A stretch of DNA of 64,000 nt from Hyphomicrobiales bacterium (GTDB taxonomy: Bacteria > Pseudomonadota > Alphaproteobacteria > Rhizobiales > Beijerinckiaceae), in assembly GCA_016716745.1 (NCBI GenBank), contig JADJVD010000005.1, positions 407,153 through 471,152 on the forward strand. Direction: 5' to 3'. Every line of letters begins with the position of its first letter. Within the stretch, counting starts at the first letter, position 1. Of the stretch, positions 1 to 10,292 are shown in pieces. The notes beneath the pieces are model-generated. The model was not told the DNA's origin, searched no databases, and was given only the letters and a program-made list of their open reading frames with translations. The translations under genes were made by a program, and so were the position numbers.

Positions 1-1
1 G

Positions 2-490
2 CCATTCACGCCGGAGCAGGATATCGCCGGAGCCTATGTCGGCGCCGGCAACGATCATCCGGTCGGCCAACGCTATGCCGAGATCCTCACGAGGATCATG
101 GGATCGGACATGGCGGCCATCCGCAGCCAATACGATCGCGCCGCCCATCTTGAGCTTCCCGGCGGCGTCACCGGCCACGGGTGGGATGCGGCGGACGGAT
201 TCTGGATGGGATTGCGGGCGGCGTTCCCGGACGCGACGTTCGCCATCCATCACGTCATCGGCCGCGACGACAGAATGATGCCGCCGCGCGCGGCTCTGCG
301 TTGGTCTTTGACGGGCAAGCACAGCGGTTGGGGCGCCTTCGGCGCGCCGAGCGGCGCACACGTCCACGTCATGGGCATCGGCCATGCCGAGTTCGGCCCG
401 TTCGGCGCCGACGCCGGCACGCTGCGCCGCGAATGGGTGGTCTTCGACGAGACGGCCATCTGGAAACAAATCGTTCTCAAGACCGGCTGA
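2..490 (+). CDS. SnoaL-like / NTF2-fold protein, 5'-truncated
   Basis: The reading frame is open from base 2, so the true start lies left of the window; about 162 residues are visible. The sequence is aromatic-rich with repeated short beta segments (for example FWMGLRAAFPDATFAIHHVI and the end EWVVFDETAIWKQIVL), which resembles SnoaL-like proteins of the NTF2 fold. These are small cone-shaped domains that act as cyclases, isomerases or binding modules. No catalytic residue can be assigned safely. It is followed 71 bases later by a double cupin, a MetE-like methyltransferase and a hydrolase on the same strand, which suggests a shared catabolic operon. The family call is inferred from composition and pattern only. 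Confidence 0.6.
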   Translation, partial: PFTPEQDIAGAYVGAGNDHPVGQRYAEILTRIMGSDMAAIRSQYDRAAHLELPGGVTGHGWDAADGFWMGLRAAFPDATFAIHHVIGRDDRMMPPRAALRWSLTGKHSGWGAFGAPSGAHVHVMGIGHAEFGPFGADAGTLRREWVVFDETAIWKQIVLKTG

Positions 491-561
491 TCGCGCGCCG
501 CGAGAGCGCGTCGAGCGCGACGTGCTGCATACGAATGCAAATCGAGGGAAAGGACGATCTG

Positions 562-1530
562 ATGACGCCGCAAGAGATGGAAGCCCATATCGTTCGCTAT
601 GGCGAGCTGAAACCGTGCAAGACGGCTTTCATCGACGCTCACACGCCCGGGTCGAACCGGAAGGAGAACTTCACCATCATTGGCGGGGGAGTCAGCGAGG
701 CGGCCGATCAGCACGTTCATATCCGCCAGACGCCGGGCTTCAATATCGGCGCAGCCGGCCAGCCGCCGGGCTGCAGGAACTCGTTGCATTCGCATCGCAC
801 GGCGGAAGTCTTCTTCGTCCTGAAGGGCCGCTGGCGCTTCTTCTGGGGCCGGTGGGGCACGGCGGGCGAATTCATCGCCGAGGAGGGCGACATCTTCAAT
901 ATTCCGACAGGCATCTTCCGCGCCTTCGAGAATGTCGGCACGGATTACGGGATGATCATGGCGATCCTCGGGGGCGACGACGCGGGCGGCGGCGTCATCT
1001 GGGCGCCGCAGGTCATCACGGACGCCAAGGACTATGGGCTCGTGCTCGGCAAGAACGGCAAGATCTACGACACCAAGAAGGGGCAGAAGCTGCCCGACGG
1101 CGTTGCGCCGATGCCCTTGCTGACGGACGAGGAGCTGAGAGCCTTCCCCGAACCGACGACGGCCGAGGTGATCCCGAACTGCGTCGCGCGTTACCAGGAC
1201 CTGATGGCCCTGTCCGACCGCCAGCCGTGCAAGGTCATCGGCGCGCAAGGGAAGCTCCGCGACCGCCCGGGCTTCGAGGTCGAATTCCTGTCGCGCAACT
1301 CCATCCCCGGCGCGCCCTACCGCCTGGATCGGCATGAGGTCCTGATGCCTGTGCGCGGCTATTGGAGGCTCGGCTGGAGCGGCGGCGGCACGGTGCTGAA
1401 CCCGGGCGACACCGCCGCCATTCCGCCCGGCCTGGAGCATTCGCTGGCCCCCGCAGTGACGGGCGAGGCCTCGCTCTATCGCGTGATCAACACGGACGAT
1501 CCGGCCGGCGCGACCGGGCGGCTGCTTTGA
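562..1530 (+). CDS. Double cupin-domain protein
   Basis: This 322-residue protein has two cupin barrels. The first carries a metal-binding type motif with H76, H78 and E82 (LHSHRTAEVFFVLKG); its second motif (GDIFNIPTGIFRAFEN) has lost the usual histidine. The C-terminal barrel has GDTAAIPPGLEHSL near its end, with a histidine in the usual place. Two-domain cupins of this size include ring-cleaving dioxygenases and isomerases, but this one matches no specific enzyme that I recognise. The ATG at 562 was preferred over one at 535 because GAGGGAAAGGA lies about eight bases upstream. It sits between the SnoaL-like protein and a MetE-like methyltransferase (10-base gap), so the genes are probably co-transcribed. 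The substrate is unknown. Confidence 0.75.
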   Translation: MTPQEMEAHIVRYGELKPCKTAFIDAHTPGSNRKENFTIIGGGVSEAADQHVHIRQTPGFNIGAAGQPPGCRNSLHSHRTAEVFFVLKGRWRFFWGRWGTAGEFIAEEGDIFNIPTGIFRAFENVGTDYGMIMAILGGDDAGGGVIWAPQVITDAKDYGLVLGKNGKIYDTKKGQKLPDGVAPMPLLTDEELRAFPEPTTAEVIPNCVARYQDLMALSDRQPCKVIGAQGKLRDRPGFEVEFLSRNSIPGAPYRLDRHEVLMPVRGYWRLGWSGGGTVLNPGDTAAIPPGLEHSLAPAVTGEASLYRVINTDDPAGATGRLL

Positions 1531-1540
1531 GGAGCGGACG

Positions 1541-2662
1541 ATGTCGTTATTGGCCACCCATGTCGGCTCGCTGCCGCGTTCGCAGAGAGTTGTCGATTTC
1601 CTGTTCGCCCGCGAACGCGGCGAGCCCTATGACGTCGCCGCCTTCGACGCGGCCATGGCCGAGGCGGTCGACGACGTCGTCCGTCGACAGAAGGAAGCGG
1701 GGATCGACATCGTCTCCGACGGCGAGACGTCGAAGATCTCCTACGCGACCTACGTCAAGGATCGCTACACCGGCTTCGACGGCGACAGCCCGCGCAACGC
1801 CCCGGCCGATCTGAAGCTCTTTCCAAGCTTCCTCGAACGTCTCGCGAAAGCCGGCGGCACGCCGCAATACGCACGGCCGCAATGCGTCGGGCCCGTGCGT
1901 TCGAAAGGGCAGGGCGAGTTGCACAAGGACATCGTCGCCCTGAAGGCGGCGATGGCGGCCCACGGCGTCCAGCGCGGCTTCATGAACGCAGCCTCGCCCG
2001 GCGTCATCTCCCTGTTTCTCCAAAATGCCCATTATCCGACGCGCGAGGCGTATCTGGCCGCGCTGGCTGATGCGATGCGCGCCGAATACCGCACAATCAT
2101 CGAGGCCGGTCTCGACTTGCAGCTCGATTGTCCGGATCTGGCCCTCTCGAGGCACATGCTGTTCACGCATCTGTCCGACGACGAGTTCCTGAAGGTGGCG
2201 GGTCTCCATGTCGAGGCGCTGGACCATGCGCTCGCCGGTCTGCCTCAGGAGCGGATTCGCCTGCACATCTGCTGGGGCAACTATGAAGGGCCCCATTGCT
2301 GCGACATCGACATGGCGAAGATTTTTCCACTGCTGATGCGGGTTCCGGCTCGCTACGTCCTGTTCGAAACCGCCAATCCCCGTCACGGCCATGAATGGAC
2401 GGTGTTCCGCGACCGGGCGCGCGAGATTCCCGACGACAAGATTCTCGTGCCTGGCGCGGTCGATACGACGACCAATTTCATCGAGCATCCGGAGCTCGTC
2501 CGTCAGAGGCTGGAGCGCTTCACCGCCATCGTCGGCAAGGACCGCGTGATCGCAGGGTCGGATTGCGGCTTCGGCACATTCGCAGGCTTCGGCGCGGTGG
2601 ATCCGGAGATCGCATGGGCGAAGCTCGCGGCGCTGAAGGAGGGCGCAAGGCGCGTGGCATGA
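1541..2662 (+). CDS. MetE-like cobalamin-independent methyltransferase (C-terminal-domain type)
   Basis: This 373-residue protein is homologous to only the catalytic C-terminal half of MetE; full MetE is roughly twice as long. The zinc-site residues are all present: H242 and C244 (LHICWGN), E276 (FETANPRHGHE) and C342 (GSDCGFG). Early motifs such as THVGSLPRS and DIVSDGETSK also fit the family. Such short MetE-like proteins are usually not the housekeeping methionine synthase; many are thought to move methyl groups from other donors or to work in catabolism. A metH gene elsewhere in this window would supply methionine. It overlaps the downstream hydrolase by four bases (ATGA), so the two are likely translationally coupled. 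Confidence 0.85.
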   Translation: MSLLATHVGSLPRSQRVVDFLFARERGEPYDVAAFDAAMAEAVDDVVRRQKEAGIDIVSDGETSKISYATYVKDRYTGFDGDSPRNAPADLKLFPSFLERLAKAGGTPQYARPQCVGPVRSKGQGELHKDIVALKAAMAAHGVQRGFMNAASPGVISLFLQNAHYPTREAYLAALADAMRAEYRTIIEAGLDLQLDCPDLALSRHMLFTHLSDDEFLKVAGLHVEALDHALAGLPQERIRLHICWGNYEGPHCCDIDMAKIFPLLMRVPARYVLFETANPRHGHEWTVFRDRAREIPDDKILVPGAVDTTTNFIEHPELVRQRLERFTAIVGKDRVIAGSDCGFGTFAGFGAVDPEIAWAKLAALKEGARRVA

Positions 2663-3348
2663 TTCCGCTCGTGCTCGTCCCCGGCATGATGTGCGACGCC
2701 CGGCTATGGGGCGATCTGCATGGAAGCATGGGTCGGCGCATGGTGGTTCATGCGCCATGCACGGAGGCCGACACAGTGGAGGCGTTGGCGGCCGCGATTC
2801 TGCGCGAGGCGCCCCGGCGCTTCGCGCTGGCCGGCCTGAGCATGGGCGGCATCGTCGCGATGGAGATGGTTCGGCAGGCGCCGGAACGGGTCGAGCGGTT
2901 GGCGCTGATCGACACCAATCCCTTCGCCGAGTCGGACGACGTGCGGTCGCGTCGGAAGGGGCAGATCGACAGGGCGCTGGGCGGCGATCTGGTGGGGGTG
3001 ATACGCGACGAGATGAAGCCCAACTATCTTGCGCCGGGTCCGATCAATCAGCCGGCGCTGGACCTTTGCTTCGCCATGGCCATGTCGCTCGGACCCGACG
3101 TCTTCGCGCGCCAGTCGCGCGCTCTCCGGGATCGTCCGGACCAGAGCGCGACGTTGCGGTCATTCATGGGCCCGGCTCTTGTGCTGATGGGGGAGCATGA
3201 CCGGCTCTGCCCTCTGGATCGCCACGAGGCCATGCATGGGATGATGCCGCAATCCCGCCTCGCCGTCGTCGCGGGCGCCGGCCACCTGCCGACGCTGGAG
3301 CGGCCGGCGGCCACGCAAGCCGAGATCGCCCGCTGGCTGGAGGCATGA
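2659..3348 (+). CDS. Alpha/beta hydrolase
   Basis: A 229-residue alpha/beta hydrolase with a complete predicted triad: the nucleophile elbow GLSMGG places S61, D181 lies in GEHDRLCPLDRHE and H209 in GAGHLPTLERP. The N-terminal PLVLVPGMMCDARLW provides the oxyanion-hole region. There is no signal peptide, so it should be cytoplasmic. The start ATG overlaps the stop of the MetE-like gene, making it the last gene of the four-gene set. The family covers esterases, C-C bond hydrolases and others; the substrate cannot be read from the sequence, but the context suggests a small carboxylated or esterified compound. A degraded transposase fragment lies just downstream. Confidence 0.85.
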   Translation: MIPLVLVPGMMCDARLWGDLHGSMGRRMVVHAPCTEADTVEALAAAILREAPRRFALAGLSMGGIVAMEMVRQAPERVERLALIDTNPFAESDDVRSRRKGQIDRALGGDLVGVIRDEMKPNYLAPGPINQPALDLCFAMAMSLGPDVFARQSRALRDRPDQSATLRSFMGPALVLMGEHDRLCPLDRHEAMHGMMPQSRLAVVAGAGHLPTLERPAATQAEIARWLEA

Positions 3349-3364
3349 CCCGATGCGGCGCGAG

Positions 3365-3600
3365 GCGTGAGCCTGATCCGCCGCGGGCGTCGTGGGTGTC
3401 GGGTTGAGCCAATCCACCTTTCGTTCGAACTCGACGGGGCGGATGTCGCCGATGGTCGAGCGCCTTCGAACGGCGTTACGGAACCTCGCGACGTCGTCGC
3501 ACCTATCGGCTCGCGCCTCGTCCTGCGGCGATGGATCGGCGATCGCGTCGAGGGTCTGACCGACGTCTTCGAAGACATCGCCGCGCGAGACCGCATCGCG
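3365..3600 (-). pseudogene. Degenerate transposase fragment (IS3-like, rve integrase C-terminus)
   Basis: Reading the minus strand from about 3525 to 3412 gives DEARADRCDDVARF followed by NAVRRRSTIGDIRPVEFERK. This closely resembles the C-terminal signature of IS3-type transposases (in intact copies roughly DEARADIFDYIxxFYN, then RRHSTIGYLSPxEFE). Several conserved residues are altered, there is no intact upstream catalytic domain, and the frame runs on antisense into the hydrolase gene. I read it as a dead remnant. It lies near a tRNA-Gln gene, a common insertion neighbourhood. I see no clear inverted repeats, so the outer boundaries are approximate. Confidence 0.6.
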
Positions 3601-3920
3601 GTCCGTCATGCCCGATTTCTTGCGCCGCTCGCCTTCCTCTCTCCCGAGGCCTCTCGCCGTGATCGCGTCGGGTTCTGCGCGCGGCGCGCTGACGGCGAGC
3701 GCGCTTGCGCGAGGCCCGCCAGCGTCGCGGTCCGAACAGGACGCCGACATCGCCTCGCATAAATGGTCTCGCCGATCTCTCGATCTCGTCGAACCGACGC
3801 GCGCAATGTTCGGCAAAGACGGCGGATGGAGCGCAAATCGGTCCCCGGAGACGGGCGCTGTCGCGCCGACCCGCGGTCTCTCGGCGCGCTCGAAATCGTC
3901 TCCGGCCGGCGCATAGGTCT
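3601..3920. other. Stretch without a recognisable gene
   Basis: Open frames exist on both strands here, but they are rich in arginine, serine and alanine and match nothing I recognise, as expected from random GC-rich DNA. The stretch may belong to the same decayed insertion as the transposase fragment on its left. No terminator or promoter stands out. Confidence 0.5.
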
Positions 3921-3995
3921 TGGCTGGGGCGGGAGGATTCGAACCTCCGTATGGCGGAATCAAAATCCGCTGCCTTACCGCTTGGCGACGCCCCA
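3921..3995 (-). tRNA. tRNA-Gln (anticodon TTG)
   Basis: Read on the minus strand, the gene starts TGGGGCG at 3995 and closes with CGCCCCA, a G discriminator and an encoded CCA at 3923-3921. The acceptor stem is a perfect seven pairs. The T arm GGTTCGAATCC is standard, and the anticodon loop TTTTGAT carries TTG, the glutamine anticodon. The total length is 75 bases including CCA. It is divergent from tRNA-Pro, with 165 bases between them that must hold both promoters. Confidence 0.97.
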
Positions 3996-4160
3996 ACGCG
4001 GCGCGGACCATAGTTGCGCGGGGCGAGGCGGGCAACTCTCGCGCGAAAGGCGCATCGGGCGTCGATATCTGCAGGGGAAGGCGCAAAGCTGCTTGCGGCG
4101 CAGGACGATCGGGGCTATATCGCCCCCCGTTCGAGGCGGCGCGAAAGCCGCTTTCGGCGT

Positions 4161-4237
4161 CGGAGTGTAGCGCAGTCTGGTAGCGCACCTCGTTCGGGAC
4201 GAGGGGGTCGGAGGTTCGAATCCTCTCACTCCGACCA
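4161..4237 (+). tRNA. tRNA-Pro (anticodon CGG)
   Basis: The acceptor stem CGGAGTG pairs with CACTCCG; the discriminator is A4234 and CCA is encoded at 4235-4237. The anticodon loop TTCGGGA holds CGG, reading CCG proline codons, which are frequent in this GC-rich genome. The T arm GAGGTTCGAATCCTC is canonical and the D arm is normal. The total length is 77 bases. Confidence 0.97.
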
Positions 4238-4399
4238 TTTTCTAAAAAATCCAGGCATATCAGCGCATTGTGGAGGCGGGCTTTCGCCTCGGTCTCGGCG
4301 TGCGCGCGCGCGCGTTCGCTGCGAGGGCGCGGGGCGCGAGGCGCCGCTTGTTCATGGCCGCGTTCGGGCGGGCTTTTCAAAAAGGCGCGCTTGTGATTA

Positions 4400-4414
4400 G
4401 AACATATCATGAAC
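4400..4414 (+). promoter_or_regulatory. LexA (SOS) box, GAAC-N7-GAAC
   Basis: The bases read GAAC, seven bases, GAAC. This direct repeat is the known LexA operator form of alphaproteobacteria, unlike the CTGT-N8-ACAG form of E. coli. The second GAAC overlaps the imuA start codon at 4409, so bound LexA would sit on the translation start and probably just downstream of the transcription start. It predicts DNA-damage induction of imuA, imuB and dnaE2 together. Confidence 0.85.
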
Positions 4415-5021
4415 ATTTGCCCGTTCCCGCCCGCCTGCGCCAGGCCCGGCCGCCCGCTCGACGCCGTGCTGGCGCGCGCCCCCGCCGCTCTCCACGAAGT
4501 GGTGACCACCGCGGCCGATTTCGCCGCCGGTTTCGGGTTTTGTCTGGCGATGACGGCGCGGCTGGCGGGCGGGCGGGCGACGTTGTGGGTCTGCAACGAG
4601 GCCGCGGGAGCGGAGACCGGCTTTCCCTATGGAGCGGGCCTTGTCGAATACGGTCTCGACGCCTCGGCTTTCCTGTTCGCGCGGGCTCGCACGGAAAAGC
4701 AGTCGCTGCAGGCGGCGCTCGAAGGCGCGCGCTGCGCCGGGCTCGGCGCGGTTCTGATCGAACTGACGGGCGGATCGCGCGGCTTCGATCTCACCGCGAC
4801 GCGCAGGCTCGCGCTGGCTTGCGAGGCGTCCGGCACGACCCTCGTCGCCATCCGCGTCGGCGGCGACGTGCGGCCGAGCGCCGCTTCGGCGCGCTGGCGG
4901 GTGTGCGCCGCTCCTTCATCCCCATTGCCGGCGCGCGCCCCGGGAGCGCCGGCCTTTCTGGTTCGGCTCGAGCGCCATCGCGGCGGCGAGCCGGAGCGCG
5001 TCTGGCGTGTGGAGTGGGACC

Positions 5022-6593
<1,572 letters not shown>

Positions 6594-6597
<4 letters not shown>

Positions 6598-9500
6598 GAG
6601 GCTTCGCCGATCTCGTCGCCGCAACGAACTTTTCCTTCCTGCGCGGGGCCTCCTCGCCTGCCGAGATGGTCGCCGCGGCCTTGCAATCGGGCCTTGCCGG
6701 GCTCGGCGTTTGCGACCGCAACTCCGTCGCCGGCGTGGTGCGCGCCCATAGCGCCTTGAAGGCGTTGCGCGAGAACGGCCTGCCGCCCGGCGCGACGATC
6801 AGGGATTCCGCCGGCATGGGAGCGGTCAGCCGTGTGCCCGCCGAGCCGCTGGAGATGGCTGTCGCCGATGTCATGAAACGCGCCGCCGCCTTCAGGCTCG
6901 TCGTCGGCGCGCGGCTCGTGTTCGAAGAGTCGACGACGGATGTCGCGGCGCTGCCCGTGAACCGCGAAGGCTGGGGGCGCCTCAGCCGCCTGCTCACGCT
7001 CGGCAAGCGCCGCGCGCGCAAGGGCGAATGCAGCCTGCGCCCGACCGATCTGTTGTTCGAGGCGAGCGACATGCTGCTGATCGCCCTGCCGCATCCCGAA
7101 ACGCCTCCGCCGACGCAGTTTCTCGCGCAACTGCGCGAGGCCTGTCCCGGCGCCGTGTGGCTTGGCGCGACGATGCATCGGCGCGGGGACGACCGGCGGC
7201 GGCTGGCGCAGCTGAGCGAAGTCGCGCAGGCGGCGCGCCTTCCCTTGCTCGCCACCAACGACGCGCTCTACGCGACGCCCGAGGATCGCGATCTTCAGGA
7301 TGTCGTCACATGCATCCGCGAGGGCGTCAGGCTGGAGGCGGCGGGTCGCCTGCTCGCCGCCAACGCCGAACGGCACGTCAAGTCGCCGCGCGAGATGCGT
7401 CGTCTCTTCGTCGACGCGCCGCACGCCGTCGAAGAGACGATGGCGGCTCTCGCCCGCATCGACTTTTCGCTCGACCAGTTGCGCTACGAATATCCCGACG
7501 AGCCGACGCCGCCCGGCCGCGGCGCGCAGGAGTGGCTCGAGGAGCTGACATGGCGACATGCGCCGATGCGCTATCCCGAGGGCGTTCCGGCGAAGGTCGA
7601 GACGCTGCTGCGCGAGGAGCTGTCGCTGATCGCGCGGCTCGACTATGCGCGGTATTTCCTCACGATCCACGACATCGTGCGAATGGCGAACGACATGGGC
7701 ATCCTGTGTCAGGGGCGAGGCTCGGCCGCCAATTCGGCGGTCTGCTACGTTCTGGGCGTCACCTGCGTCGATCCGGCGGAGCACGATCTTCTGTTCGCCC
7801 GGTTCATTTCGCAGGAGCGCGGCGAGCCGCCCGACATCGACGTCGATTTCGAGCATGAGCGGCGCGAGGAGGTCATTCAGCGCATCTATGAAAAATACGG
7901 ACGCGAGCGCGCCGGACTGGCGGCGACGGTGATCAGCTATCGCCCGCGCAGCGCCATTCGCGAGGTCGGCAAGGCGTTCGGCCTCAGCGAGGACGTGACC
8001 GGCGCATTGGCCGGCGCGCAATGGGGGCAGTGGGGTCGCGACATTCCAAACAGCCATGTGAGGCAAGCCGGCTTCGATCCGTCGAACCCGACGCTGGCGC
8101 GCGTGGTCGCCTTCGCGCACCGGCTGATCGGGGCGCCGCGCCATCTGTCCCAGCATGTCGGCGGTTTCGTGCTGACGCGCGGACGGCTCGACGAAATCGT
8201 GCCGATCGGCAACGCCGCGATGGCGGATCGCACCTTCATCGAATGGGACAAGGACGACATCGACGCGCTCGGCCTGATGAAGGTCGACATTCTCGCTCTC
8301 GGCATGCTCACCTGCATCCGCAAGGCGTTCGACGAATTGCGCCGTCATGACGGCGTGGAGATGGGCCTTGCGGACGTGACAGCCGACGACGAGGCTACGT
8401 TCGCGATGCTGCAGAAGGGCGACTCGATCGGCGTGTTCCAGGTCGAGAGCCGCGCCCAGATCAACATGCTGCCGAGGCTGAAGCCGAAAGAATTCTACGA
8501 CCTCGTGATTCAGGTGGCGATCGTCAGGCCAGGGCCGATTCAAGGCAACATGGTGCATCCCTATCTGCGCCGGCGAAAAGGCGCGGAGCGGCCCGCTCTG
8601 CCCTCGCCCTCGCCGGAGCACGGGCCGCCCGACGAACTGGAGAAGGTCCTGGGTCGCACCCTCGGCGTGCCGCTGTTTCAGGAGCAGGCGATGAAGATCG
8701 CCATGGTCGCGGCGAAATTCTCCGATGTGGAGGCCAACCAGTTGCGCCGCGCGATGGCGACGTTCCGGCATGTGGGAACGATCCATCGGTTCGAGACGAT
8801 GATGGTGGATCGCATGATCGCCCGCGGCTACGATCCCGCCTTCGCGCGCGACTGTTTCGAGCAGATCAAGGGCTTCGGCTCCTACGGATTCCCGGAAAGC
8901 CACGCCGCCTCCTTCGCGAAACTGGTCTACATTTCGGCGTGGCTGAAGCGCCACCATCCGGCGGCGTTCGCCTGCGCGCTGCTCAATTCGCAGCCCATGG
9001 GGTTTTACGCGCCGGCGCAGATCGTGCGCGACGCCGTCGAGCATGGCGTCGAGACGCGCGCGCCCGACGTGAACCGCAGCGACTGGGACAATATGTTGAC
9101 GCGCCGCCCGGATGGCGCGCTGGCGCTCCAGCTGGGGTTGCGGCAAGTGGACGGGCTTTCGGAGGCCGACATGCGCCGGCTGGTCGAGCGTCGCGGCGCG
9201 GGTTACGCCGACATCGAGGACATGATGCGCCGCGCCGGGACGTCGCCGGGCGTGTTGCGCAAGCTGGCCGACGCCGACGCGCTGCGGTCGCTGGGCGCAG
9301 GACCGGACCGCCGCGAGGCCTTGTGGGAAACGCGCCGGGCGCCGGCCGCCAGGCCGCTGCCTCTGTTCGAGGCCGCCGAGGCGCGTGAACTGGCCGCCGA
9401 ACCTCCGGCGCAGCTGCCGGACATGAGTCTGGGCGAAGAGGTGGCGACCGACTACCAGACGATCCGCCTGTCCCTGCGCGCGCATCCCATGAAGCTTCTG

Positions 9501-9917
9501 CGTCCGCATCTGCCGGACGTCTCGACCGCCGAGGGGCTGCGCGACTTGCGGGACGGGGCGAGGGCGAAGGTCGCCGGGCTTGTGCTGGTGCGCCAGCGAC
9601 CGGGAAAGGGAAATGCGATCTTCGTCACGCTGGAGGACGAAACGGGCGTCGCCAATCTCGTCCTGTGGGCGCGGCTGTTCGAGCGATTCCGACGCGAAAC
9701 CATGTCGGCCCGGCTCATGCTCGCCGAAGGAAGAGTGCAGAAGAGCGCCGAAGGCGTCGTGCATCTGATGACCGAGCGCGTCGTGGACCGCTCCGCGCTC
9801 CTGCTCAGACTTTGGCGCGAGGAGGATCGAACCTCCGGCGCAGGCGATGCGCCGCCCAGTTCCGCACGGCATCCGCGCGACATGCGCGTCCTGTCTCGCT
9901 CCCGCGATTTTCATTGA
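6594..9917 (+). CDS. dnaE2: DnaE2 error-prone DNA polymerase III alpha subunit
   Basis: At 1107 residues this is the usual size for DnaE2, which does translesion synthesis with ImuB. The N-terminal PHP domain begins FADLVAATNFSFLRGASSP, with the HxH motif of replicative DnaE absent, as is typical. The polymerase core includes PPDIDVDFEHERREEV and EWDKDDIDALGLMKVD with the conserved aspartates. A helix-hairpin-helix region follows, and the C-terminal OB fold includes IFVTLEDETGVANLVLW. The frame is intact throughout. ATG 6594 overlaps the imuB stop and is preferred to any upstream start because it follows the natural end of imuB. Expression should follow the LexA box at 4400. Confidence 0.95.
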
Positions 9918-9997
9918 TCAAGTCCGCCGCGCGGGCAGGGAACGGATCGCCGTGGGTCTTCGTTCGCGACAGACGCCGGCGCGGTTCGACCCGCCGC

Positions 9998-10020
9998 CGC
10001 CCGACGAAAGCCGTCGGGCG
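9998..10020 (+). terminator. Hairpin after dnaE2
   Basis: A perfect nine-pair stem (CGCCCGACG with CGTCGGGCG) and a five-base loop lie 80 bases after the dnaE2 stop. No strong T run follows, so it may be a weak terminator or an RNA-stabilising hairpin. Confidence 0.45.
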
Positions 10021-10292
10021 CGGTCATCACGGTTTCTTGAACCTTTCGTCTTGACGCCCGTCAGGGCCGTTCATCGGCCGAGAGGCGAAGTGGTCGCGCC
10101 AGTATCCGCATGTTTTTCGTGGGGCGAGTCGACGTTTTCGCATCCGCCGCCCAGACTAACCTCGTAACCGAAGGGCATTTTTCCCGGCGGCTGGCCGCCG
10201 CGGCCGCGCCCCGGACGTGCGCTGGGGCACATCGACCGGTGCGCGCCTCGCCTAGTCGTTTCCAGCGCTCGAAAATCGACTGGAGACGAACA
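10021..10292. other. Intergenic leader before the RTX gene
   Basis: With the hairpin, this makes about 375 bases between dnaE2 and the RTX gene. An open frame runs through part of it into the RTX gene, but its residues look random and the ribosome-binding site TGGAGA at 10281-10286 marks the real start at 10293. The RTX promoter should lie here, but I cannot point to a convincing one. Confidence 0.5.

Noticed and set aside
1541..2662. Housekeeping MetE methionine synthase
   Set aside because: The N-terminal half of MetE is absent; length and start show a stand-alone C-terminal-type protein.
3924..4237. Attachment-site duplication at the tRNA genes
   Set aside because: I looked for a second copy of either tRNA 3' end in the neighbouring sequence and saw none, and no integrase gene is present.
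3160..4596. A 478-codon open frame on the minus strand
   Set aside because: It crosses two tRNA genes and the antisense of two real genes. Only the short IS3-like segment within it is meaningful.
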